Assembly: GCF_001718195.1 (NCBI RefSeq)
Contig: NZ_MCNV01000004.1
Span: 248,001-312,000 of the forward strand
Origin: Paraburkholderia nodosa
GTDB lineage: Bacteria; Pseudomonadota; Gammaproteobacteria; Burkholderiales; Burkholderiaceae
Reading direction: 5' to 3'
Length of the DNA stretch: 64,000 nucleotides
The translations under genes were made by a program, and so were the position numbers. Under the pieces are notes generated by a model. The model saw nothing but the letters and a program-made list of their open reading frames with translations. It had not been told where the DNA came from and made no database searches. Every line of letters begins with the position of its first letter. The first letter of the stretch is position 1. Below, piece after piece: positions 37,031-45,941 of the stretch.

Positions 37031-38509
37031 ATGAAAAACGTCCTCAAGAGCAGGCTGCTCGGTTCTGGCGCACCTATTACACTGAGCGCGGTTCTCTCGC
37101 TGGGCGTCGTGCCCGCCGCCTTTGCGCAGACCAGCAGCGATAATGCGTCCGCTCAACCGGCTCCGCCTGCAGCTGCTTCGTCATCGGGTGCAGCGGATCA
37201 GCAACAAGCGCCCGCTGCCGATCAGAACGCTGCCGCGCCCACGGGCCTTTGGGAACGCTCGAATCTCTTCGGCGACATGGGCGGCTTGCGGCCTTGGTTC
37301 GCCCAGTACGGCTTGTCGTTCGGCCTGCAGGAAACCAGCGAGTACATGGGTAACGTGAGCGGCGGAACGAGTCGCGGCGGCGCCTATCAAGGTGTGACTG
37401 AGTTCAGCCTCGGCATGGACACGCAGAAGGCGTTCGGTTTGCCTGGCGGCATCTTCAATGTGTCCGGCTTCCAGATTCACGGCACGAGCCTGACTTCGCG
37501 CAATCTGCAAACGCTGCAGAACGCGAGCGGCATCGAGGCCGATGCCTCGACCCGCCTGTGGGAATTGTGGTACCAGCAGACGTTGCCCGGCGGCAAGGTC
37601 GACGTGAAGGTCGGTCAGCAAAGCCTCGACCAGGAGTTCATGGTCAGCCAGTATGCGAATACGTTCATGAACGCGACGTTCGGCTGGTCGGTGGTGCCGT
37701 CCGTCGATCTGCCAGCGGGCGGCCCTGCGTATCCGCTTTCGTCGCTCGGCGTGCGCGTGCGTGCTACGCCTACGGACGCGATCACCGTGCTCGGCGGCGT
37801 ATTCGACGGCAACCCGGCGCCGGGCGATGGCGACCCGCAAAAGCTCAACGCGAGCGGCACGAATTTCAACCTGGGCAATGGCGCGCTGGTGATCGGCGAA
37901 ATTCAATACGCAATCAATCAGCCACCCGCCAATAATTCGGATCCCAAACCAGGTGGCATGCCCGGTACCTACAAGCTTGGCTTCTGGTACAACAGCAACC
38001 GCTTCGCCGATCCGGCAACGGGCGCGACGGGCGTGGGCGGCCCGGTCAGCCATCGTGGCAACTACAGCATTTATGCCGTGGCGGACCAGATGGTGTGGCG
38101 TCCGAGCGCCGATAGTCCGCAGTCGGTGGGCGTGTTCGCGCGCGTGATGGGCGCGCCCGGCGACCGCAACCTGGTGGACCTCGGGATCAACGCGGGCGTG
38201 ACGCTCAAGGCGCCGTTCAAGGGACGCGACAACGACGTGGCCGGCCTGGCCGTTGGCTACGCGCACATCGGCTCGCATGCGCAGGACTACGCGAGCGCCC
38301 AGGCGGTCTCGACGCCCGGCTACCCGTCGCGCAGCGCGGAGACAGTTCTGGAAGCGACTTACCAGTATCAGATCGCGCCATGGTGGCAATTGCAGGCGGA
38401 TTTTCAGTACTTCTTCCGCCCGGCCGGCGGTATTCCGGACCCGCAGAACGCGTCGCGACGTATTGGCGACGAGGCGGTGTTCGGCGTGCGTACGACAGTC
38501 GCGTTCTGA
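37031..38509 (+). CDS. OprB-family carbohydrate-selective porin
   Basis: Outer-membrane porin of 492 residues. Signal peptide ending in AAFAQ, a low-complexity Ala/Pro/Gln linker (residues 35-70), then the OprB domain beginning WERSNLFGDMGGLRPWFAQY, with FSLGMDTQKAFGLPGG, KVDVKVGQQSLDQEFMVSQY and the terminal strand ending VFGVRTTVAF. OprB porins pass sugars. It is monocistronic, followed by a strong hairpin. Confidence 0.93.
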   Translation: MKNVLKSRLLGSGAPITLSAVLSLGVVPAAFAQTSSDNASAQPAPPAAASSSGAADQQQAPAADQNAAAPTGLWERSNLFGDMGGLRPWFAQYGLSFGLQETSEYMGNVSGGTSRGGAYQGVTEFSLGMDTQKAFGLPGGIFNVSGFQIHGTSLTSRNLQTLQNASGIEADASTRLWELWYQQTLPGGKVDVKVGQQSLDQEFMVSQYANTFMNATFGWSVVPSVDLPAGGPAYPLSSLGVRVRATPTDAITVLGGVFDGNPAPGDGDPQKLNASGTNFNLGNGALVIGEIQYAINQPPANNSDPKPGGMPGTYKLGFWYNSNRFADPATGATGVGGPVSHRGNYSIYAVADQMVWRPSADSPQSVGVFARVMGAPGDRNLVDLGINAGVTLKAPFKGRDNDVAGLAVGYAHIGSHAQDYASAQAVSTPGYPSRSAETVLEATYQYQIAPWWQLQADFQYFFRPAGGIPDPQNASRRIGDEAVFGVRTTVAF

Positions 38510-38521
38510 TTGGAAAACGCC

Positions 38522-38553
38522 GCTCCTGCCGCTGGCTTGGCGGCGGCAGGAGC
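38522..38553 (+). terminator. Terminator-like hairpin after porin gene
   Basis: Perfect 11-base arms GCTCCTGCCGC and GCGGCAGGAGC around a 10-base loop, starting 12 bases after the porin stop. No T-run follows. Confidence 0.65.
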
Positions 38554-38711
38554 ATGCAGGATGACGAGGCGTTGCGTGGTCTGCCCGAAAATATGGACGA
38601 AAGACGAGGGAAGACCCCGATTGGTCGTACTTGCGATTGATCTAGACTCCAGGGGCAAGTGCTGCGCAGCTATTCGATGCGGCACCAGTTTCCAGACGCA
38701 GATTTCGTTCC

Positions 38712-39227
38712 ATGAAGCATCCGATCCAGGGATGGCTTTTGGGTGTCTCTCTGCTGGCGCTTGCCAGCGTCTCGGCGGCCGAACCCGCCAAGTCGGCGCA
38801 CACCCAGAAGCCTGTCCAGAAGCACGTCCAAAAGCACGTCCAGAAGGACGCGAGCGGCCACGCCCCGAAACACGCCGTTGCGGCCGCACCGGCGCCGGCG
38901 GCGCCATCCGTCTCTTTGCCCGCCATTGCGAAGCGCTTCGAGTACCAGTCGCCGTTTGAACGGCAGTACGACGCGCATCTGGCGAAGACCACCGCTGCAA
39001 CGCCTGGCACTCCGGATGAGACCGGCGGCGCGGTCGATGCGGCAGGCAACGGGGCGCGCACGCCCGGAGCCCAGGTTGACGGCAACGGGATCCCCAACCA
39101 GGCGCTCCATCCGCAAACGCCGCCGCTCGTCACGGTCGGCGACTGGGATCTCTCCGCCGATGCGCATCTTCCGCTGTCGCGCTCGCATGACACGGGGGCG
39201 GCGATCAGCGCCAGGCATGGGTTCTAA
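38712..39227 (+). CDS. Secreted low-complexity protein, unknown function
   Basis: Protein of 171 residues with a signal peptide (GWLLGVSLLALASVSA). The mature N-terminus holds a short tandem repeat of four residues (KPVQKHVQKHVQKD), followed by Ala/Pro-rich sequence and a more ordered segment (IAKRFEYQSPFERQYDAHLA). Not recognised. Codon use and the signal peptide support it as real. It lies between the porin and a small lipoprotein, both envelope proteins. Confidence 0.65.
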   Translation: MKHPIQGWLLGVSLLALASVSAAEPAKSAHTQKPVQKHVQKHVQKDASGHAPKHAVAAAPAPAAPSVSLPAIAKRFEYQSPFERQYDAHLAKTTAATPGTPDETGGAVDAAGNGARTPGAQVDGNGIPNQALHPQTPPLVTVGDWDLSADAHLPLSRSHDTGAAISARHGF

Positions 39228-39388
39228 CGCGCGGGCCGAACATCCCCCGCCACCCGCTTCCTTACCGCCGCGAGGTAATTGGTAAGGCATAGCCGTTGTG
39301 ACACGTTGCTCCCGGGAATGCGAATGAGGCGAGTCAGTAAGCTGACAACCTCAACTTCCGCAAAAAAATCCTCCCGGACCCTCGCCCC

Positions 39389-39586
39389 ATGTCACAACGA
39401 CGCCCAACCTGTTCGCGCATTCTGGGTCAGTTCCTGCTCCCCGTGCTGCTCAGCTCGACGCTGATGCTGCAGGGCTGCGCGACGACCGCGGAAAATATTG
39501 CCCTGGGTTTTGGTCTCGGCTCGGTCGGTACGATCTCCGCCCTGGGTTGCCTGCTCGCCTGCCAGATGAACGACGCGCGCTGGTAG
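39389..39586 (+). CDS. Small lipoprotein
   Basis: A 65-residue protein with a lipobox LQGC at residues 27-30 after a hydrophobic signal (FLLPVLLSSTLM). The mature part contains a glycine-rich hydrophobic stretch (IALGFGLGSVGTISALG) and two further cysteines. It is probably anchored to a membrane after lipidation. Not recognised further. Confidence 0.65.
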   Translation: MSQRRPTCSRILGQFLLPVLLSSTLMLQGCATTAENIALGFGLGSVGTISALGCLLACQMNDARW

Positions 39587-39593
39587 CCGGCGC

Positions 39594-40601
39594 TCAGTAA
39601 TACATCCAGCGCCCATACTGCGGCGACCAGTACACCCAGCGTGCCGGCGGTTGCTGGTACTGCGCGCCCCACGGTGCGGGTGGCGGGTAATAAGCGGGCC
39701 GGGGTTGAGCGTACACGGGCTGCTGCTGCGGGTATTGCTGCTGGGCGTATTGCTGCGCATATACCGGTTGCTGCTGCGCGTAGGCGGGCGGCTGCGCGTA
39801 GGCCGGCCGCTGCTGCGCATACGCCGGCTGCTGGGCATAGCCATACGGCTGGGGCGGCGGCGCGTATTGCTGGGCCTGCGGCGGGACTTGTTGCTGGACC
39901 CGTGGCTGCGCCGGTTGGTAGTAGGGCTGGGCGTAACCCTGGCCTTGCGTCGAGTAGATCTGCGCAGAGCGCGGCGGCTCCGGTTCGTCGACGGTTTCGT
40001 CGCTCGCCAGCGACTCCGGCGGCGCGACGTCGTCCTGCGCGGGCGGCGTGGCCGCAACGGGGCGATGGTTCGCACTCGCCTGCGCGTAGGCGTGCGCTTG
40101 CGGCTGCGGTTGCCGGGCGGCCGCAGCCGGCGCTGCGTTGGCTGCGTGCGCGACGGTGGCGCGTGCGTTCGTCTGCTCGGGCGCCGGCGCCGCCGCTGCG
40201 GCCGGAGCCGCGGCGGTGGAGTCCTGGACGTCTTGCGCCTCTTGAGTCTCTCCCGCGCTGTGTTCGCTTTGCGCGCCTTGCCCATCCGCGAGCGGCTTGA
40301 CCACGACCGGTACGGTCATGACCGTCGAGACCTCGCCCGCGTCGCTATACGTATGCTTGATGTCGAGGATAGGTTTCTGCGCCGCCGCGCCGGCGGCCTT
40401 CTTCGCGGGCGCCGCAGCGGGAGCCGCCGCCTGCGCCATCTCCTCCCTGGCTGCCTTGTAACCCCTGTCATAGGCTGCCTGGACTTCGCGGTCCTGCGCC
40501 GCGGCGTCTTCCTCCTTGTTATAGGCGTGAGACGCTGCCGATATTGCGCAGCCCGTTGCAAGCAATGCGATGGCCGTCGCGTGCCGTGCGGTCGTGTCCA
40601 T
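39594..40601 (-). CDS. Secreted Pro/Gln/Tyr-rich repeat protein
   Basis: Protein of about 335 residues. Signal peptide at the N-terminus (TAIALLATGCAISAASHA; the TGC is lipobox-like but poor), then a charged segment (EEDAAAQDREVQAAYDRGYK), an Ala-rich region and a C-terminal third made of irregular repeats of PAYAQQ/QQPVYAQ units. It ends in a Trp/Tyr-rich motif, RWVYWSPQYGRWMYY. The ATG at 40601 has an agagg site; the longer frame to 40856 runs into the decayed LysR gene. Role unknown; the repeat suits a flexible surface or wall-spanning segment. Confidence 0.75.
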   Translation of the reverse strand: MDTTARHATAIALLATGCAISAASHAYNKEEDAAAQDREVQAAYDRGYKAAREEMAQAAAPAAAPAKKAAGAAAQKPILDIKHTYSDAGEVSTVMTVPVVVKPLADGQGAQSEHSAGETQEAQDVQDSTAAAPAAAAAPAPEQTNARATVAHAANAAPAAAARQPQPQAHAYAQASANHRPVAATPPAQDDVAPPESLASDETVDEPEPPRSAQIYSTQGQGYAQPYYQPAQPRVQQQVPPQAQQYAPPPQPYGYAQQPAYAQQRPAYAQPPAYAQQQPVYAQQYAQQQYPQQQPVYAQPRPAYYPPPAPWGAQYQQPPARWVYWSPQYGRWMYY

Positions 40602-40731
40602 GGAGGGACCTCTAATTCTGTTCTTTGATGATCTCATCGTACTACGCGGCTGATGACATTCAAGCGGCGGAAAACCCCCTGGGTATGCAGACGAACGCAA
40701 GCGCTCGCCCCGCCGACGCTTGCGCCAGCAA

Positions 40732-41319
40732 TCACTGCCGGAATGCGGCCAGGCGGCTCTGCTTGATGTCGGTCGTGCGGCACGAAAGGAAATGCGTTTC
40801 GCGTCAAAAGCGCGTGAAGCGGTCGGCGCCGAACTCCACCAGATCGCCGCGCGCAAGCTCGCGCTCGGCGAGGCGCGTGCTTTCGAGCACGATGCCCATG
40901 CCGTCGGCCGCCGCCGAAATCGCCAGCGCCGCGCGATCGAACGAGGGGCGCGGCCGGTCGGTCAACGGCAGACCGTTCGCGGCGAAGCGGTCGCGCCAGG
41001 TCGCGCGGCTCCGTGGGCTGTCGATCAGCGTGGCCTCCTGCATCAACGCTTCCACCGAGCCTGCGCTCGCCAGCAACGCGGGCGAGCACATCGGCACGCG
41101 GCTCAGGCTGTCGAGCAGGCGCAGCGCCTCCGGGGTCGGATCGATGCGGCGATTACGCCGGATGAAGAGCGGCGGCCCGAAATACGCCTCGAGCTCCTTG
41201 ACCTGATGGCTGATCGCCGACGGCGTGAGATGGAGTTCGCGTGCCGCGAGCGCGAAGCTCTGGAGCCGTGCCGCGGCTTCAAAGGCGCGCCGCAGCACAA
41301 AATTCGGGATTTTGCGCAT
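40732..41319 (-). pseudogene. Decayed LysR-type regulator (GcvA-like)
   Basis: The N-terminal helix-turn-helix is normal (FEAAARLQSFALAARELHLTP, SAISHQVKELEAYFG). After about residue 70 (ALRLLDSLSR) the sequence jumps to a part of the effector domain that normally lies near residue 185 (VPMCSPALLAS), so about 105-110 residues are missing. A TGA at 40804-40806 then interrupts the frame; reading past it in the same frame gives the expected C-terminus (HFLSCRTTDIKQSRLAAFRQ) and a second stop at 40732-40734. Two independent lesions make this a pseudogene. Confidence 0.8.
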
Positions 41320-41500
41320 GGGGCCCCGACTCTTCTGAACGGTGGGCTTGGGAAATCGCTTCCAGGCCTGCCATCACGAATCGCGCGTAGTCCAAAACAA
41401 TTGCGTCACGTTTGGTGCAAGCGGCGGCCAGAACCGCCGCTTGCACTCGCCTCGGGATGCCAGGCGAAACCGCGCATGCCAGGCGCTGCTTGCGCGCAAG

Positions 41501-42319
41501 TTATCGGGATTCCGAAAGAGTTGCCGATGCGCAATAGCCGAGCTGCGTCGCCGCCTTTTCAGCGAGCGCGAGGAGCGCGTTGTCCGTCGTTGGCGTGGGC
41601 GGCACGACGTAGAGATCGGCGATATCGGTCACCGGATCGCTGAACGGCGTTGGGGCGCTGCGCTGGGCGTGCAGAAAATCGCGCATCGGCGCAGGGTCCG
41701 CGAGGCCCAGAAAACGGCTGATGCTGGCGATCGTCGTATCCGCATCCTCGATGAGATTGCGATAGCCGATCGTCAGCGCCTGCTCCTTCGGGATTTCGGC
41801 GAAAAAGTCGATGATCTCGCTCACGTACTGGCCCCAGACGCGCACGCCGTCGTTGACGGACCCGATCCAGTGCTTGCGTACCAGAGAATTGGCAACCCAG
41901 CCAGGATCGCGATGAAGATGGATGAAGCGAGCGTTGGGCAGCAACTCGTGGATGAGCCTCAGGCACGATCCGGAGCGCGGCAAGCGCTCGATTGCGCCGG
42001 TGCGCCCGGAAAGAATCGTCGGATCGGCGTAAGGGGGATGCTTGTCGCCCCAGATCGGTGCCGACATGTCGAGGTCTTCACGATAGAAGCGCTCGACCCA
42101 GGCGCCGAGCGTGCGCCGGCTATAAGCGTTGAAGCGGTCGCGGCAGGCCGCGCCAAGAAGATCGGGGCGCTGGCTGTCCACATCCAGCATTTCCTTGACC
42201 AGCGCGAAAATACGGCATTCGTTGGTGAGCTGGATGTGCGGGTGCGCATTGAGAACCGAGCAGAGGAACGTCGTTCCCGAGCGGGGTGCGCCGACAATGA
42301 ATAGCGGAAAAGAATGCAT
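41501..42319 (-). CDS. Sulfotransferase-family protein
   Basis: Protein of 272 residues with the two PAPS-binding signatures: the 5'-phosphosulfate loop FIVGAPRSGTTFLCSVL at the N-terminus and the 3'-phosphate motif RFIHLHRDPGWVANS in the middle. Such enzymes transfer sulfate from PAPS to carbohydrates, lipids or peptides. No signal peptide. The acceptor is unknown and no capsule or nodulation genes are adjacent. Confidence 0.88.
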   Translation of the reverse strand: MHSFPLFIVGAPRSGTTFLCSVLNAHPHIQLTNECRIFALVKEMLDVDSQRPDLLGAACRDRFNAYSRRTLGAWVERFYREDLDMSAPIWGDKHPPYADPTILSGRTGAIERLPRSGSCLRLIHELLPNARFIHLHRDPGWVANSLVRKHWIGSVNDGVRVWGQYVSEIIDFFAEIPKEQALTIGYRNLIEDADTTIASISRFLGLADPAPMRDFLHAQRSAPTPFSDPVTDIADLYVVPPTPTTDNALLALAEKAATQLGYCASATLSESR

Positions 42320-42440
42320 TCTGCCCTCACCTCTGTTGCGTCCTGCGCCATGGCTTCGTTTGCACCGATCTTACCTGCCGACGCTGGCGCGAAACTGACG
42401 CCGCGATGGCCAGGGTGACAAAGCGGTTATGCCGGCCGGG

Positions 42441-42680
42441 CTACCGGGCAGCGTGAGAGCCAGCGCCGGGAAGGTTGATTGCGGCCACAACGAAGCCCGC
42501 ATCGGCGAGCACTTCGCCCAGGTCATGGGGAAGAAAGAACTGCGGATACGAGGAGTCCGAATGTGCAGCACTTTCCGCACTGCAAGGTGAGTCATCCTGA
42601 TTTCCTGCCGCGTGCGCGGCTGCGCAACTGGTCACGCTGCCGAAAACCACGGCAATCGTCACTGCAAGCCGGTTTCTCAT
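42441..42680 (-). CDS. Small secreted protein or hydrolase remnant
   Basis: A 79-residue open frame whose ATG overlaps the stop of the SnoaL-like gene by four bases. It begins with a signal peptide (RNRLAVTIAVVFGSVTSCAAAHAA) and ends with LGEVLADAGFVVAAINLPGAG, which resembles the strand-helix-strand start of an alpha/beta hydrolase (typically ending LDLPGHG) before stopping. It may be the truncated front end of an exported hydrolase; no convincing continuation is visible downstream. Moderately supported. Confidence 0.45.
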   Translation of the reverse strand: MRNRLAVTIAVVFGSVTSCAAAHAAGNQDDSPCSAESAAHSDSSYPQFFLPHDLGEVLADAGFVVAAINLPGAGSHAAR

Positions 42681-43120
42681 GACAGTTGCGCCTCGATTGC
42701 AGCCTTGTCGATGACCGACCAGACCTGTGCGATTTTCCCGTCGCGCCAGGCGTAGAAGACATTTTCCGAAAACACGATGCGCCGCCCGTCGACAGGCAAG
42801 CCCAGAAAGACTTGTCGAGGCGTGCAATCAAAACGTAAGCGGGTGGCAACGAGCGGCGGCTCGACGGCAAGCAGTTCGATTTCGAAGCGCAAATCGGGAA
42901 TGTCGTGAACGTCCCGTTCCAGCATGGCGCGATATCCCGCGAGGCCAAGCGGGCGTTCGTTGTGAATCGCGTCCTGAGCGACGAATTCCCCGAGAGAAGC
43001 CCAATCGCGCCGGTTCAGGCAGTCGATGTAGCGCCGGTAAAGGGTGCTCAGTTGCTGTGCGTCCAATACGGTCTCCTGATCGGATGACGAAGCATACGCG
43101 ATGGTAGACGAAAGCGGCAT
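42677..43120 (-). CDS. SnoaL-like polyketide cyclase / ester cyclase-family protein
   Basis: NTF2-fold protein of about 147 residues: LSTLYRRYIDCLNRRDWASL, then FVAQDAIHNERPLGLAGYRAML, RFDCTPRQVFLGLPVDGRRI and ending DGKIAQVWSVIDKAAIEAQL, the SnoaL-like/ester cyclase pattern. The ATG at 43120 is preferred over earlier start-like codons because the upstream stretch is not protein-like. Substrate unknown. Confidence 0.82.
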   Translation of the reverse strand: MPLSSTIAYASSSDQETVLDAQQLSTLYRRYIDCLNRRDWASLGEFVAQDAIHNERPLGLAGYRAMLERDVHDIPDLRFEIELLAVEPPLVATRLRFDCTPRQVFLGLPVDGRRIVFSENVFYAWRDGKIAQVWSVIDKAAIEAQLS

Positions 43121-43232
43121 GAGGGGCCTCGAACGCGCCGTATGGGCATGCGAACCGTGCGCGCCCGGTCTCCCGCGCCCTGGCACCCTCCTTGCGCATC
43201 CTGGATGCGACGAGATCGGGAGGGCATGAGCA

Positions 43233-43862
43233 ATGAAAGACATATCGGCACTCGCAGTGGTGCGAAGAGAGAACGCGTGCACGCTCGATGCACGCATTCT
43301 GCTCGACGAGATGAGCGCCATGCTGGCGCTCTACCGTGGGGACAGCGTGCAGTCGCAGTTCTACCTGGGCGACCTGGGTTCGGCGCGCAGCGCCTTTGTC
43401 ATGGCGCGCACCATGGATGGCCTCGCGATCGGCTGCGGCGCGCTGTGCCGCTTCTCGTTCGAGGTGGCCGAATTCCAGTGCCTCTACCGTCGGCCCGAAT
43501 GGCCTGGAACCGGCACGGCGATTCTTCGTTTTCTCGAGACGGTGGCGGCCGGGGCGGGCTATCGGCGCGTCATTCTTCAGGCGCGCGAAGCCAACCGGCG
43601 CGCGATCGCGTTTTATCAACGGCACGGTTACGAGCGGGCTGAGCCGTTCGCGGATTGTGCCGGTTTGAGCGACGTGCGGTGCTTCGCGAAGGCGCTCCCC
43701 GCTCCGCGCGGACGAATGACGCTGCCGCGCCGCCCGCGACGGGAGGCACAGAGATTGCGGGAACGAGGGGTTGGGGCGCGGGCTGCGGCCCGCGCACCGC
43801 CGCAACTATCGACGAGGAGGGACGTCTTTCGATGCCGGAGGAAGCACTGTGGTTTTTGCTGA
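43233..43862 (+). CDS. GNAT-family N-acetyltransferase
   Basis: Acetyl-CoA-dependent acetyltransferase. The acetyl-CoA binding part lies around RRPEWPGTGTAILRFLE and the C-terminal REANRRAIAFYQRHGYERAE is a strong GNAT signature. The domain ends near residue 155; the remaining 55 residues are an Arg-rich tail overlapping the ribosome site and first 31 bases of the antiporter gene, which suggests the original stop was lost by frameshift or mutation. Target unknown. Confidence 0.85.
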   Translation: MKDISALAVVRRENACTLDARILLDEMSAMLALYRGDSVQSQFYLGDLGSARSAFVMARTMDGLAIGCGALCRFSFEVAEFQCLYRRPEWPGTGTAILRFLETVAAGAGYRRVILQAREANRRAIAFYQRHGYERAEPFADCAGLSDVRCFAKALPAPRGRMTLPRRPRREAQRLRERGVGARAAARAPPQLSTRRDVFRCRRKHCGFC

Positions 43863-45181
43863 TCGGCGTGCTGCTGATGTTCGTGGCGCTCGCGCGCGGC
43901 CCGATCGCGCGTCTACCGCTCACGGGCGCGATGATCTATCTGGCCGTGGGCGTGGTCGTCGGACCCGGTGTGCTCGGGCTCGTGCATGCCGACCTTGCGC
44001 AGAACGTGCGCACGCTCACCGTCGTGGCAGAAGCAGGGCTCGTGATTTCGCTGTTTTCGGTGGGCATGCACCTGCGCGTGCGGCTACGCGACCGCCTCTG
44101 GCGTTTGCCGCTGCGCCTGGGCGTGCTGGCTATGGCGCTCAGTGTCGCGCTGATATACGCGTTCGGCGTGGCGTCGGGTGCGGCCACCGGCGTGGCCCTG
44201 TTCCTTGCCGCGGCGCTCGCGCCGACCGACCCGGTGCTCGCCAACGAGCTGCGCGTTCATGAGGCCGGCGACGCCGAGCCCGTGCGATTCGCGCTCTCGG
44301 GCGAGGGCGGCCTCAACGACGGCGCGGCGATGCCGTTTGCGCTGCTCGGCCTCGCGTTGTGCGGCGTGCATGGTGTCGGCACGCAGAACGCGGCGGCATT
44401 CGCCGGGTGGGTGGCGTGGGGCATCGCGGGTGCGCTCCTCGTGGGTGCCGTGCTCGCTACGCTGTGCGTGCGCATCGTGTTCCATCTGCGGACTCGATAT
44501 GGCGAAGCGGTGGGCCTCGACGGCTTCATCGCGATCGGGTTGATGTCAGTGACCTACGGCGTGGCGCTGCTGCTGCATGCGTACGCGTTCGTGGCCGTAT
44601 TCGCCGCGGGCGTGGCGCTGCGTCACGAGGAACTGCGCGCAACGGGCGAGCGCCGCCCGGCAGAAGCGCTCGAAAGCGTGCAACTCGGCGAGCGCACCGA
44701 GGTCGCGAAAGACCCGCGGCGCGCGCATGCCTGGCTCGCCGAAGGCATGACGGGCTTCACACTGGAAATCGAGCGGCTGGCCGAGTTCTCGGTACTGCTG
44801 ATCATTGGCTGTGTGATTTCCGCGCATTGGCGCGAGATGCTCGATCTGCGCCCCGTGCTGTGCGCACTCGTGCTGGTGTTCGTTGCGCGGCCCCTGGCCG
44901 TGTTCGCGGCAATGGCGGGTTCGCACGCGGACGCGCCGCAGCGCGTGCTGATGGCGTGGATGGGTATACGCGGCGTGGGTGCGTTCTACTACGCGGTGTG
45001 GGGTATCGACGAGGCCGGCGACGTGTTGCGGCCCGTGCTGCCCGCGGCACTCGACGCGATCGTGCTGTCCGTCGTGCTGCACGGCGCGACGGCGGGCTAC
45101 GTGCTCGAACGCTATTACCGGCGCCAGGAAGCGCTCGCAGCAGCGGAGCGCGGCGTGCGCGCGAGGCAAGCGTACGACTAG
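43832..45181 (+). CDS. Cation/proton antiporter (CPA1/NhaP-like)
   Basis: Inner-membrane antiporter of about 449 residues with around twelve hydrophobic helices. Landmarks: MIYLAVGVVVGPGVLGLVHA, ALAPTDPVLANELRVHEAGD with the conserved TDP motif, and LSGEGGLNDGAAMPFALLG with the ND pair of Na+/H+ exchangers. A central hydrophilic loop (about residues 280-320) separates the halves. The ATG at 43832 has a gaggaggga site; upstream open frame to 43655 overlaps the GNAT gene. Likely Na+ or K+ in exchange for H+. Confidence 0.9.
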   Translation: MPEEALWFLLIGVLLMFVALARGPIARLPLTGAMIYLAVGVVVGPGVLGLVHADLAQNVRTLTVVAEAGLVISLFSVGMHLRVRLRDRLWRLPLRLGVLAMALSVALIYAFGVASGAATGVALFLAAALAPTDPVLANELRVHEAGDAEPVRFALSGEGGLNDGAAMPFALLGLALCGVHGVGTQNAAAFAGWVAWGIAGALLVGAVLATLCVRIVFHLRTRYGEAVGLDGFIAIGLMSVTYGVALLLHAYAFVAVFAAGVALRHEELRATGERRPAEALESVQLGERTEVAKDPRRAHAWLAEGMTGFTLEIERLAEFSVLLIIGCVISAHWREMLDLRPVLCALVLVFVARPLAVFAAMAGSHADAPQRVLMAWMGIRGVGAFYYAVWGIDEAGDVLRPVLPAALDAIVLSVVLHGATAGYVLERYYRRQEALAAAERGVRARQAYD

Positions 45182-45188
45182 CCGGCGG

Positions 45189-45234
45189 CTGGAGCGGCAC
45201 GCATCGATGTAGACCCGGGTCGTGCCGCATCCAG
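45189..45234. terminator. Terminator-like hairpin between convergent genes
   Basis: CTGGA-GCGGCACG pairs with CGTGCCGC-a-TCCAG (13 pairs with one bulged base) around a 19-base loop between the antiporter and CBS-protein stops. Confidence 0.6.
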
Positions 45235-45242
45235 CCCAATGG

Positions 45243-45674
45243 TTACGGCACGCGCCGCTGGGAAATGTCTTCGAGCGTATTGGCGATGCGCTCGCGCTGC
45301 GCGCCGTCGCAGCGCGTGGCGATGTCGCCGAGCGAGAGCGTGCCGACCAGTTCGCGTTCGTGGTTCACCACCGGCAGCCTGCGCACCTGCGCCTCCGCCA
45401 TGCGGCGCTGAACGACGTTCACGTCTTCGTCCTCGTAGCACCACTGGACGCCCGAGGTGGCCACGTGCGAGACCGTTTCCTCGCCCGTGCAACCCTGGGC
45501 AAGCCCGCGCATGGCGAGGTCGCGGTCGGTCACCATGCCGACGATCTGCTCGCCTTCGCATACCGGCAGCGCGCCGATGTCATGGTCGCGCATGAGCTCT
45601 GCGGCGTGCCGGATTGTCGTATCTGGCGCGATATGGACGACCTCGCGTGACATCACTTCGCGAACCTGGGTCAT
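45243..45674 (-). CDS. CBS-domain pair protein
   Basis: Stand-alone Bateman module of 143 residues: first CBS (VREVMSREVVHIAPDTTIRH, ALPVCEGEQIVGMVTDRDLA), second CBS (RRMAEAQVRRLPVVNHERE, LVGTLSLGDIA). These bind adenosine nucleotides and often act as energy or stress sensors. No fused effector. It is grouped with small BON and Pro-rich proteins on the same strand, a set often seen in stress-related loci of this bacterial family. Confidence 0.92.
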   Translation of the reverse strand: MTQVREVMSREVVHIAPDTTIRHAAELMRDHDIGALPVCEGEQIVGMVTDRDLAMRGLAQGCTGEETVSHVATSGVQWCYEDEDVNVVQRRMAEAQVRRLPVVNHERELVGTLSLGDIATRCDGAQRERIANTLEDISQRRVP

Positions 45675-45707
45675 TGTCTTCTCCTTTCGTGGTTGTCGTG
45701 TCTTTTC

Positions 45708-45890
45708 TCATGCAAATTGCGCCGCGCGCTCGAACCGCTCGGGCGGCACGTGCGGCGGCGGATCGCCTTCGGGCAGCGTGGGCGGCGGGCGGTCGTCCGG
45801 TTGCGGCGGCAGCGGCGGGCGTTGCGGGTCGTCCAGCGGATCGGGCGGCGGCAAATGAAACGACGTCATGCAGGCGTACGGCATCGGCAT
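45708..45890 (-). CDS. Small proline-rich protein
   Basis: A 60-residue protein starting MPMPYACMTSFHLPPPDP and made largely of PPLPPQP/RPPPTLP units with acidic spacers. The ATG at 45890 has an AGGAG site seven bases upstream, better than the ATG at 45914. Proline-rich and probably extended; function unknown. It lies between the CBS and BON genes on the same strand. Confidence 0.6.
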   Translation of the reverse strand: MPMPYACMTSFHLPPPDPLDDPQRPPLPPQPDDRPPPTLPEGDPPPHVPPERFERAAQFA

Positions 45891-45941
45891 GAATAACTCC
45901 TGTGGAGAGGCCATGGCGGTTGGAGGTGAGACACTTGCGTG

